Positions 45,721 to 57,450 of a stretch of 64,000 bases of DNA are shown here, piece by piece. The position numbers were made by a program, and so were the translations under genes. Source of the DNA: Colletotrichum lupini (lineage: Eukaryota; Ascomycota; Sordariomycetes; Glomerellales; Glomerellaceae); the NCBI RefSeq assembly GCF_023278565.1, contig NC_064673.1, positions 1,984,001-2,048,000 on the forward strand, given 5' to 3'. How positions within the stretch are numbered: the stretch's first letter is position 1; every line of letters begins with the position of its first letter. The notes under the pieces are model-generated. The model searched no databases. It was not told the origin of the DNA and saw only the letters and a program-made list of their open reading frames with translations.

Positions 45721-48700
45721 TTTTAGTAGTTATAATTACGCCTTCTTTACGTAGTTTAATTATTAGCTCGAAATCGGCTTTTTCTTTTATTATATAAAAA
45801 GTATTAATTACTTTATTATTAGTAATAAATTACTGCGTTAGGGCTTGCCGTTATGGTCTTCCGTAACGTCTTGCTAGTAGTATTAGTACTTTTTTAGTAA
45901 TTTCCTTTTCCTCGTCGTTTATTAATATTATTACGACGATTTTATTAAGCATAATTTCTTATACTTTTACTACGGGTTATATAGTTTCCCTTAGCTCTTC
46001 TTTTTTTTATAAGTTAGAAACTACTTCGTTAGGATCTATATAGTACGGTCTAATTACTATAATTAATACTTCGAGTAGCTAGTTATAATCTTTTATAATT
46101 ATATAAGAGCGCTCGTTAACAAAAATTAATTTATATAGCCTAGCTTATTATTAAGTAATTTCGCGCTATATTTATATATTTAAATTTAATAATATATTTA
46201 AATTACCCCCTATATCGGGCCTATTATATATAGTAATTACTTTATTAACTTACTTTCTTACGCTTACCTTACGTAGTACCCGTATTATTTTTTGAATTAC
46301 TTAGGCTCGTTAGCTTATACTTAGTAACGGTAGCGAGGTTAAGGTCGTTTTTAAATATACTCTAAATACTAATAGCGTTAATATAAGTCCGTTAGGCCCT
46401 ATAGTATTATTATAGTATTTAAGTACTATCTAGAGGTATTTGTCGTTAATAAAATCCGGATTTTCCTCTTTAATAATTCTAAATACCCTTTTTAACTACT
46501 AGTATACCCTTTTTACTTTTTTAATACTATAGTGCGCTTTAATAGGTACGAGTTTTAGTTATATACCGTAAGCTATTATATTATCCCTAAATTCTACTAA
46601 CTTAAAGCTAGTACTAGCGTTAGTTCTAATACTATTTAGCGGTTCTTAATATATATTAATCTAGCTTTTTCGTAAGGCTACTTATACTATTTTTATTTAT
46701 AAATCCCGGAGGAATTGCCCTATTTAGAAAGATATAGCTATATTAATTATATATAGTACTAGCTAACTATTTAAATAAAAGATATTAACGACGATTTCCT
46801 AGTTAAAGTTAAGCTTATTGCGTAATTTAAACTTAAATTTGTATAGGCTTTACGTATTTATTTAGTATTAATAGTATACTTTCGTTAACTACTCTAGCGC
46901 CCCTATTTCGATATTATTATTATTTAATTACTTTAAAAGGTTATATAGCCTCGTAACTAACGGGTACTTAAATCTCTAATATAATTTTCTAAGCTTACTT
47001 TTTATTAAGTAATTAATTAACTTTATATTATTAATAAGCTTTATAAACGTATACCCCTATCGTCGTTTAACTATTTCGAAATACTTACTACTAGAGATTC
47101 TATTCTTCGTATTATTAAATATAATACTTAGTCGATCTATATCTTTTAAATATAAGAGAAATGGGGTATTAACGGGCAAAATATAAAAAATTATCGTTCC
47201 GAAGTACGTCTTTATTTTTATTATACCTAGGGCGACGATTTTCTTACTGAGGCTAAAACTAATCTTTATAATACCCGCTATTAACGTATTAAGTATTACT
47301 AATACGATTTTTTATAATACTTAGAATTACCTTTTTTTTCTAATTAACTATGACGATATCTTAGTATTTAAGATAATTTTATAAAAATTATTTAAGCTAT
47401 ACTTTTTATTTATGTAAAAAATTTATATAAGCTTAGTATTCGAGGAATCTAAGTAATATAAAAAGGACCCCTTTAGTTACCCCTAGATTTACTTAGTACT
47501 ATATTTTTGTTTTTTAAATATTAAGAGAGATAGCGCCTTCTCCTTAATTATTAAGAAAATAGGCTTTAGCCCTATTAAATTCGCCCTTTTAACTACTTCC
47601 GTATCCGTTATCTAAGGGACCTTCTCTTATTATTTATAAATAAAAGCCTACTTATTAAGGGCTTTTACTACTTTTTATTCGTTTAGCCTCGTATATTCTT
47701 TAAAAGCTAACGGGGTAAAAAAAGAGTAGTTAATATCGTTAATTCTATTATAATTTAATTCGTTAGTATAGGGGGTAAAATCTTTTTTATTTTTTAAATT
47801 TCTTATAGGGGGTATATACTTTAGGCTACTATTTTAGCTATCGTCGCTAGGTTTTATACCCCTAAATCTACCCTTATATATAATAAGGAATTAATTAAAC
47901 CGACGAGGGCTAGTTTTATTATTTACTACCCTGGACTTTTTATATTATTTATACGATTTAATATACTCTTTTTTAGAGTAGTTACTTAACTAATATCTAT
48001 CTTTTTTATAAATATAATATTACCTCTTTTATTACCTTACCTATAAATTAAATCTCTATCTATTTAACGAATCTAGGCCTCTTTATTAATAATTATTATA
48101 TTTAGCCTCTTTTTCTTTCTTATTATACGTTTAATTAACTTAATATTACTAATAAGGGCCGTTATATACTTAGAGGTAGGTTTAGTATAGTATTCTCGTT
48201 TTAACATTAAAACTAAATCTCAGCTTTAAATAGAGCGTTTCGTAGTTTTTAAGTACCTAGTATAGGGTTATTTTTGCTTTTAATATACGCTAAATTACGG
48301 TATAAAGATATTTAACTTTTTGCTTATTTATTCCCTTATTTAGCTAGGTTTTTATTAGCTCATCGATTCGATTAATAAGCTTTTTAAGGATTTCTATTTA
48401 CGATTTACTCTTTATTATCCTAGTTATAAATATAAAAGAAATCGCTCGTAGCTTAGATAGGAGCTCTAAGTTCTTATTATAGGTCTCGAAGCGGCTTTAG
48501 ATTATATTAATTATACTAAGAAAGTCGTTTTGATTAAGATTACGTATTATTTCGTAATAGTAATTAGAGGCTTTGTTTATAAGTAGAATATTAATTATTA
48601 AATAGTACTAGTATTCCCTCATTCCGACTTTTTTATAGTAATTATAAAATATCGTTAGGGTTTTTTATAAAACCTTATACTTCCCCCTAGAGTATAATTT

Positions 48701-51092
48701 CTCTTTTAAAAAGATCTTTTTAAGGTTTATAAATTACCTCATATTTATTATTAAATCTTTAGTATTTATATACGATCCCTACGTCGCTATATATTATTAA
48801 TAATTTCGGGTCGTTTATTTCTTTTTTTATTAACTAATTAGTGCTGAATTTTATATTAATAGTAGTAGTAAGTTATAGATCGAAATAAGTAGAATTATTA
48901 ATTATCGTACTTCTAATACTATATTTTACCTTAGTATATCCTTTTATAATAATAGATTTCCGTTAGTAATTATAGGGAGGAAATTTAGGTTATTTACCCT
49001 TTTTTTAAATTCGTTAAAGTAATTATACGCTTTATTAACTTATATTTAGTTCTATAGTACGAATTCCTTTTTTATAATTATCGCTATTAGTATTTTATAT
49101 AGCTCTCGTAATTATAATTACGTTAGTAATACCCCTTACTTATAGAGGAATTTATTAACTACTTTTATAATTCCTAGGCTTATGCTCGCGAACTATTTAT
49201 CTAGCTAATAGCTAAGGTCGTTTACGATTTTATAAAATAAGGGTTACCCCTATAGCCCCTTTTCTTTTATAAACCTTAGTTAAATAGATTAATACTACGT
49301 TAATTTACTTATTATTAAGCTAATCCGTAATTCTATATATTTACGTCCCCTAATAATCCGGGTTAATATTTACTTATTTATAAGGGATTAGGATTTTATT
49401 TAGGATTAGGTTTCGTCCTCTTTTTTTTTACCCTAACTCGCTAAGGGTCGTGCTTTAGCTTATGCCCGTATTAATAATTATTAATATATTTAATTTTAAT
49501 AAGAATATATTTAATTTACGCACTAGTTATAATAAATCCGTACTTTTATTACTTAACGAATTTATTAAAGTCTAAGAGATTCCCGTTTCCTCTCGCCGTC
49601 TCGCTAATACTCTCGTTTTTATTATTTTTAGTAATTACTATTACCCTTTTAAATTACTAACTATTATACTTATTAAAATCCTCCTTTTTATTTAATATAA
49701 AAGGGTAGGTTTTAATAGTTCTTTTTTATAATAGTAATAGTAAATATTTATATTATTATAAGAAGATATAGTAATTAATCTCGGGATTTTTACTAATTAC
49801 CGATTTTTACTATCCCGTATATTTCTAATCTCTTAAGCCTCGTACTTTTTATAATCTCTAAATAGCTTCCTTTTTTAACCTACCTTTTTTAAGGTAGTAT
49901 TCCGTAAAAATAGTTAAAAATAGACGCTAAGTAGCTCGTAAAAGAGCTATATAAGCTATTAAGAACTATATAAGTTATTAAGTATAATTAATAAAATTAA
50001 GCCCTTTTTTTTATAAAATTATAGATTTTAAGGACTTATTAAAAATACTTACTTATTACTTATACGTAGTAAGGTTAGATATTTTAGAGATCTTATTTTT
50101 TATAGCCTCTTAGTACCCTATTTTATATTTTTTAAGTAGTCTTTTTTATAGCTTAATTATAATTAGGTAATTATCGCTTATTAATAATCCTTTTTATTAC
50201 TTAGTTAATTTTTTAAAATTAGTAATCTCGCGCTAGGAGCTAATATAAAAAAAAGCCCTTTAATAGCCCTTTAAAGGATTTTTTTCTTTTTCTTTTAGAT
50301 CTTCGTTTTTTTAGCCTTTTTTTAAGCTAATAATAATTTTAATAAGAGGTCGTAAAACTACTTTAAAATAGCCGCTTTTTTTTTAAGTTAATCTCTAAGA
50401 TCTATAATACTCTTAACTTAATATTATTAAAACCTCTAAATCCCCTCCTCTTTTATTAAACCGTCCTTTATACTATATTCTTAAGTAATACTCGGGGAGT
50501 AATTAAAAGAGCTACGAGGAGGTTATTTAGATTATAAGCTTAAGGTCGTACCCGTAAAATCTTTATAATAATAAACTTTTCTATATATTATAGATCTTTT
50601 AGCTTAATAACTCTTATAAAGTTACTTTTATTATTAAGTAAGAATATTTACGTTTAGAGATCCTTTTTTTTAATCGCGCAGTACTTTTTTATATTATATT
50701 ATTAAGCTTATTCGTTATACTAATTCATTAAGTAAGTAGTTATTACGTAAGTATTTCTTTTTATTAATTTAACTAGTTAATTTTTAATTATAGGCCGGCT
50801 ATAGAAAAGTTATTCAATAAAAAAGCTATTCGGGGCGATGGTAAAAGGCTAATTACTTAAATAGTTCCGTTAATTAATATAGTTTAACATAATAAACATC
50901 GACTTCTCGTAAGTAGTAAAGGGCTATAATTACTTAATTCCGTATAGTATTTAAAAATCGCCTCTTTGTTTATTTATTTCCATAAGGTTAATTAATACGA
51001 ATCTCTTATTTTATACGGTATTAAGAAGTCGTCTTTTTTATATAGCGAGATACCTTACCGATTTATAATAATAGAATTTAATTACTAATTAG

Positions 51093-51297
51093 TATTAGTA
51101 TCCCTATTATAAAGTAGTTAGTTTAAACCGTAGTTAATAAAGAGATTAATTAAATTATATAAATATCTGCGTAGTAAGTATAAAAAAGAGGTTCTAATTA
51201 TAAGTTAGGCTAGCTACGATAATTATAAATAGGGCCCCTAATTAGCCCCTGCGCAGTTGGCTATATACCGCGGTTAAATTAGACTTCTAATTTAATA
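51093..51297 (-). repeat. Right (5') LTR of Copia copy 2
   Basis: 205 bp starting TATTAGTATCCC and ending in TTTAATA. It is the partner of 43872-44076. GC-bearing words (CCCCTGCGCAGTTGGC) survive in the outer half. Confidence 0.88.
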
Positions 51298-51302
51298 TAG
51301 TA
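51298..51302. repeat. Target-site duplication TAGTA, right copy
   Basis: Partner of 43867-43871. Confidence 0.88.
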
Positions 51303-51364
51303 CTCTTATTACGAGTTATGGCACGCAGCAATGGGTATACGGAGTATAATAAAAGTAGCTTACC
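51303..51364 (-). other. 62-bp host fragment between two elements: start of the MFS gene's intron
   Basis: Its composition is normal (GAGTTATGGCACGCAGCAAT) unlike the flanking AT-only DNA. On the minus strand it begins with a donor GTAAGC and, joined to the piece next to the MFS exon, makes an intron of 80 nt with a TACTAAC branch site. The last exon base would be position 51364. Confidence 0.6.
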
Positions 51365-51998
51365 TATTAAAATAAAAATAAATAAAAAGAAAAGGTCTAT
51401 ATATATAATATCTAAGATAAACACGTAATTTAGTACATAACGGGCACTTTATAAAATATAATTATTATCCTTATTACGTAATATACCCCCTAATTACTGC
51501 TACTAATAAGCTATTATATTTAAAATAAAATCTCTAAATACTTTTATAAAAGCCTAATTTAGTTAAATATAAATAAAAGAAAAATAAGTATAAGGGATAT
51601 GCGTTTTTTAAACTACGTTTATTATAAATATATCCCTTTATTTAAAATAAATAAAATCCTAACTTAAAATAGTATATATTCTATTATTTTTAATATATAA
51701 ATTACTAAGAGCGAGGCTACTTAGCCGCTTTATATATATTTAAATTCTTATAGTATTACTTAGTTATTATTTTTTTTTCAATTTTTTATAATTATTATAA
51801 GTACTCCCGTTTACTATGCGCGCGCGCTTGTATTATTAAATTATTTATTAATTTTATTTTAAATATAAATATTTAATATATTTAAAAATAATAATAAGTT
51901 TTATATAATTTTTATAATATTTTTTATATATATATTATATAATTTATTAAGAGTTTAGATAAGTAATAATATTAACGAGCCCTTTTAAGTTATTACCC
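51365..51998 (-). repeat. Candidate 3' LTR of the nested-host Copia element
   Basis: It would run from the edge of the host fragment (TATTAAAA, possibly from TGTTGAAA) to the bases before the C8 run (polypurine tract on the minus strand). The partner LTR is outside the window, so this is inference only. Confidence 0.3.
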
Positions 51999-53849
51999 CC
52001 CCCGTAACCTCTTATTTACTTATTAAAACTTAGTCACTAAGCTCTTTCTTTTTAGTTAAGAGGATATTAAAGCTATTAATTAAAATATTAAGGACTTTAT
52101 TAAGTTTAAAGCTCTTTTTGATAATTATAATAAGGGTAATAATAAAATAAATAGTAATAATAAGAGCTTTAATAAGCTTTTACTTATCCCCCCCTCGGAG
52201 TTTAAAAATAAAAATAAATTTAGTTTAAATAATAAGCTTTTTAAAAAGGGTATATTATATATTTATTATTTTAAAAGTTTATATTTAATATTATTTTAAA
52301 GTTTAAAAAATATAAGGCTAGCTCTTTTTAAAAAAGTAATAAAAACTAAAAAAGAACGCTAAGGGGCTAAGATACTCTCCGTAATAAGTATAATTCTTTT
52401 TATTATTTTAAGCCTATTTAATATATACTTAGTCCTTAAAAAGCTTAAGAGAGAGGGTTTTAAAGAACGGGAGATTTAGTACTTACCCTATTTTAAAATA
52501 GCCTTTTAATATACTAATTTTAAAAATAATAATTATTATTTTATAAAAAGGAGTAGTTAATATTTACGCTATTTTAATAACTATTTAGTTAAAAAATATA
52601 TTAATATATTAGTTATTTTATAACTAATAACCTAGGCCCTTACTAAGGCTATTATAAATAGCGCTCCTTTTTTTATAAATATATTATCCTTTTTTATTAT
52701 TAAAAAGCGCACTTCTAATTATAGTTTTAATAAGATATTACTAAGTTTTATAATATTATTTATTAAATATATAATAATTAAAAAATATATAAAAACTATA
52801 TTAGCTTTTATATAGAGGAATTTTTTAATACGTACCCCCGGTCCTCTCTCGTATTTATTATAATTATTTATAATCAACTTCTTATTATACTACTCGCTTT
52901 TATACTTTAAGTTATTAATTTAATAATTATTCTAATTCCCGCGCCCCTTATTACCCTTATTATTCTTAGCTTTATAAATTTTAAAATATATAAAATATAT
53001 TTTTTAATACGTATATTAACCCTCCTCCTTAATAACGCTATACTCCTAGCAATTACGTACTTTATAAATTAAGAATTTCAATAGTAAGTATAAGCCTAAG
53101 TCTTATTTTTATATATATATACCCTATAAAATAAGGTTATTTTAGGAGTTTAGGCCTTTAGGTTATAAGAGGTTTTTATTTTATTTATTTTAAGCCTCTA
53201 GGCCGTACTTTAAGTTCCGTTTATTATCTATTTTTAAGTATTAAGTGTTTTTAAATATAGCTTAAATTAATTACTTTTAACTATTTTAGTTATTTATAAT
53301 AGTTTTTTATATATTATAAAAGTTAAGAAGTATATAGAAATATTTAAACTTAACTTATAAAAGGTTTTTAATAAGTCTATTTATTAATATATTTTTTATT
53401 AATATATAAGTAACCTCAAAGCTATTTTTAATATAAAAAAGCTTAGTTTTAGTAATTAACGTCGTAACCGTTACTTAGTATACTAATTTTTATTAAATTA
53501 GGCTATTAAAAAGGAATATTATATATTTTTAAAATAATTATTACATTACTTTATTATTTACGAAGTTAGTATTTTTAGTTAGAAGTAATAATTACGTACT
53601 TAATATATTACTATAATAGAGCATAAGATATTTTATTATATAGAAATATTAAATATAGTAGTTAATTATTTTAATATAAATTACGCTTAGGTTAGTTAGG
53701 AATTATAATAATTATAAGTAAATAAAAGCGACGTTTAGTTTAATTATAATAGCTATATAAATTATATTCCCGACTTTTTCTTAGTAACTCTTTATTTCCT
53801 TTTTTATTACTTACCCCTCGTTTAGTTTAAACTCTTTTTAAAAAAGAGG

Positions 53850-54170
53850 GGTAACTAAATATAATAAATCTATAAAGTTAAAATACTAAGTAACTTACTT
53901 AATATATACGTTATAAATAAAATAAACTTTATAAATAGTACGGTTTTATAAAATCCGTATTCTAAAAAAGTATTTAATTAGTCTATTTTCTTTAAGGTTA
54001 ATATATTTTTTTATATTATTAATAATCCCCTAAGCTGCTTTTTAATTATTTTAATAGTATAAAATAATAAAGTCGTTAACGTAGAATACTAATATTACTT
54101 TCCTATTTATAGTTTAGTAAATATAAATCTCCTTATAATTATATATTATATTTATATTATAAAGTATAGA
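53850..54170 (-). pseudogene. Reverse transcriptase relic (part 2) of the nested-host Copia element
   Basis: Minus-strand reading gives VILVFYVNDFIILYY with the catalytic YVDD changed to YVND (GAC to AAC, a G-to-A change) at about 54,071-54,090, followed by the downstream IRILRN-like block. The upstream part of the same domain lies beyond the Gypsy element at 60,493-60,640. Confidence 0.75.
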
Positions 54171-54393
54171 TATTACGAAAGGGAACTCGAGGCAGGTCGA
54201 AACGCTGCTATATTAACCTAATTAACTAAAGACTTAATATAAAGAGGGAAAAAATAGAATAGTAGGCAAAAGCTAGTAGGTTAGCCCTTTGGGCCTAGCG
54301 GTCTAGCTCGTTACGTAACTACTAAGAGCTTAGCCTCGTAGCCTAAGGCTAAGCCACAGGGCCCACAGGGCCCTAGTACCTACTACCGTAATA
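54171..54393 (-). repeat. Left (3') LTR of the Gypsy element
   Basis: 223 bp; its outer end is nearly intact, its inner end carries many C-to-T and G-to-A changes (GTTACGTAAC where the right copy has GTCACGTGAC). Confidence 0.92.
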
Positions 54394-56299
54394 TTACCCC
54401 CCCCTCTATACTAGAGGGCGCTATCCGTAGTACCGAAAAAATAAACCTCTATATTACCTCTTATTCTAACGAATCTATAGCCGTAATTACTACTATCGTA
54501 TTATCGTCCTCCCTTAGTAATAGCAAATCGCTAGCCGTAGTAGTTTTTATTTATATATCTAAGTTCCGTAGCGGGCCCTTAGTAGTTAAGTATTAGTAAT
54601 AGAACGCCTAGAGCGCTACTAATATATATCTAAAGCTCTTTACGTCGTACTAAGTTAGATCCGTATCGTACCCCTTTTAGTTTACTTAGTACTATAGTTT
54701 TCCCTTATATAAGCGTAATTTAATAACCTTTAAGACCTCGTACTCCGGTTCGCCGTCGTTATTAATAATCGGTAATAGTAGGTCTTAGTTCTACCTAGGT
54801 AATAAGTCGTTAGTAGCCTTTCTTAGCTTATTTAGGTAAAATACCGGGTATGCCTAGCTACTTACTAATAGTTCTATAATCTATATGCCCCCTTATCCGG
54901 TACTAATAATAGGCTATAACCCGGCTTATAGCTATTATAGTTTATTTATATCGGCGGACTTTTAATACGAGGTATTAATAAAGACCCGGTCTCTTAGCTT
55001 TAGGTCGTCTGGGCGCCGACGGCGGTTAGTATACCTCTTATATTATACTTAAGCGACCTTTATATTACCCCTAGTAGTCTCTTAGGCCTTATATATCCCC
55101 TAGGCTATATATTGCGCGTTAGTACGGTTTAGCTTTTCTTTTATAGAGCCGAATTAGTAGGTTCGTTTAGACTAATTAAAAAAGAGCCGTGGCTAATAAC
55201 CGAATTCTATTTTATATAATAATAGCCCTATAGTCTCGCTAAGCTAGGTAGTATAAATAAAGTTAATTACGGGTAGTATATTGCTCTAGTTATCTTAGTA
55301 TTAGTTAACTAGTAGTCTTAATTATTATAAAATATATTAGTTTAGTACCTCTATCTAGCCGTCTATCTAGGGGTAGTCGGCCGTCGATAGCTATAGCTTA
55401 ACCCCGTAGATCTTATAGAGTTCCCCCTAGAAGTTAAAGATAAATTAGGGCCCTCGGTTTAATATGATAGTCTTTAATAAGCCGAAAATAGGTAGTACCC
55501 GTTCGTAGAATATTTAGCTTATATTTTTTATTATAGTAGTTTTATAATAAGGAATAGATATCGCCCTCTTACTTAGGTAGTCTATTACTACCTAAATATT
55601 ATCGAATCCTTTCTAATTAGTAGGGATAGTTATAAAGTCGGTAGAAATATATTACTACGGGTAGTCGGGTATTAGAAATAGCCTTAGCTCCCCCGGGGGC
55701 TTATTGCGCAGCTTTTATAATTAATAGTAAGTATAGTAGTTCTGTACGTATTAATAAGTATCCGCCGTTAGGCCTAGCTAGTAGTATTATTACTTAATTA
55801 TTTTTATAACCTTATTGCGCTTTAGGTAGGCGAGGAGCTTTTGCTCGTGGACCTCGCGGATAATTATAATACGAAGGTTCTCTTTTTTAGGCACTACGAG
55901 CTTCCCGTTTATTATTAATAATCTATTATTTTAAATAGACTAGCGCTCGCGCCCTTTGGCTATTAGCGCTCGTATTAGTATAAGGGACGCTATAATAAGG
56001 TCTTTATTAAGCTTTAAAATCTTCTTTATTAATAAATACCCTTAGAGCTCGTCTTTTAGTAAGAGCGAGCTAACTATAAGCTATAGTTAACTAACTACGG
56101 CGCTTAATAGTGCCCATAGCTCCGCTATAATATTAAGGGATAATAGTCCTAGCGGTAAGAGGACTTAGGTCCTATTAGCCTCCTTTAGTACTTACTAAGT
56201 ACGGATATTCTCTATTTTCCGTAATAGGGCGTTAGCTAGTACGTTCTCCTTCTCTAAGTAGTAATAGATCTAAAAGTTAAAGTCCGCTAGTATACTAGC

Positions 56300-57450
56300 C
56301 TAGCGGGCTTATTATAGGTTAAGTAGGCGCTTAGTTATAAAGAATAGTAGTAGCTAATAGTCTATAATAACGTCGAACTTATACTCGTAACTTATAAGCT
56401 CCGCGCGCTATTCTTTTAAATATAGTATTATTATTAGTATTTCCTTATTATAAATAGTATAGTTAAGCTCTGCGCTACTTATTATTTTTAAATAAAAGGT
56501 TATTAGGTACTATAACCCGTTATCCTCTTATTATTATAGTAGCGCTCTAGTATATACTAAGTTAGAGGCGTTAGTTTTTAGCCGCGTTAGTAGCTCTAGC
56601 TTAAAGTAATAAAAGATTAGTACTAACGTTAGCGCTAGCTTTATAACTTTAAAAGCCGTTTTATAGTCGGCGCTAAAGTTAAAAAGAACTCCCTTACTTA
56701 TTAATCTTATAAGGGGCCTAGCTAAGCGGCCGTAATCTTTTATAAATCTCTTATAAAAGTTATAGAACCCGAGGAAAGACTAAATACCCTTAAGTAATAT
56801 AAGTAGCTTCTAGTCTCTAATTATAAAGACTTTCTCCTTATTAGGCTATATACTTTCTATAAAAACCACGAAGCCTAGGTACTTTATAGAGGTAACGCTA
56901 AATTTATACTTCTTAATATCCGCTTATAAGCTTGCTTTTTATAGGCAGTCTAGTACTTTAGTAACGTGCTCTTAGTACTAGAGGGGGTCGTTTAAGAAAA
57001 TTAGGATATTATCTATATATACCGTATAGAAGTCGTTTAGGTACTCTATTAGTATCTCGTTTATATATTATTAATACGTAGTAGGCCCGTTATAGAGCCC
57101 GAAGGGTACTATTTTATATTTATATACCCCGTAGCGGGTTCTAAACGTTATTAAGTCTTTAGAGGCTAGGTCGAGGCGAATGTAATAAAAGGCCTACTTA
57201 ATATTTAGTTTAGTAAATACCTTCGCCCTACCTAGCCGCGCGAGGGTCTCGTTAATAAGTAATAATAAGTAGCGGTCTTTTTTTATAACCTTATTTAGCT
57301 TACGGAAGTTAATATAAAAGCGCAGACTACTATTATACTTTTTTATAAATAACGTCGGCGACGTAAAAAGAGTATTACCTAGCTCGATAAATCCCTTTTA
57401 TAAGTACTTTAGTAAATAGGCTCTTCTAGCCTCTAGCTCTAGCACCGACT
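56300..57450 (-). pseudogene. Gypsy pol relic: reverse transcriptase and RNase H
   Basis: On the minus strand, IVPFGLYNGP near 57,090 and YTVYIDNILIF at about 57,004-57,030 match Gypsy reverse transcriptase (FGL.NAP and YIDDILIF expected; the second Asp of the catalytic pair reads Asn). Further on, LTRLKTNAS near 56,570, AELNYTIYNKE near 56,460 and YEYKFDVIIDY near 56,370 match Gypsy RNase H. Several stops break the frame. Confidence 0.88.

Larger units (their letters stand above)
43872..51297 (-). mobile_element. Ty1/Copia LTR retrotransposon, second copy, RIP-decayed
   Basis: 7,426 bp, the same family as the element at 15146-22556 but inverted, so it is coded on the minus strand. It has LTRs of 205 bp at both ends (left 43872-44076, right 51093-51297) and TAGTA duplications outside. 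Its sequence can be followed along the reverse complement of copy 1 for its whole length, with many single-base transition differences. No open frame survives; the interior is almost entirely A/T with scattered G/C. Confidence 0.92.
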
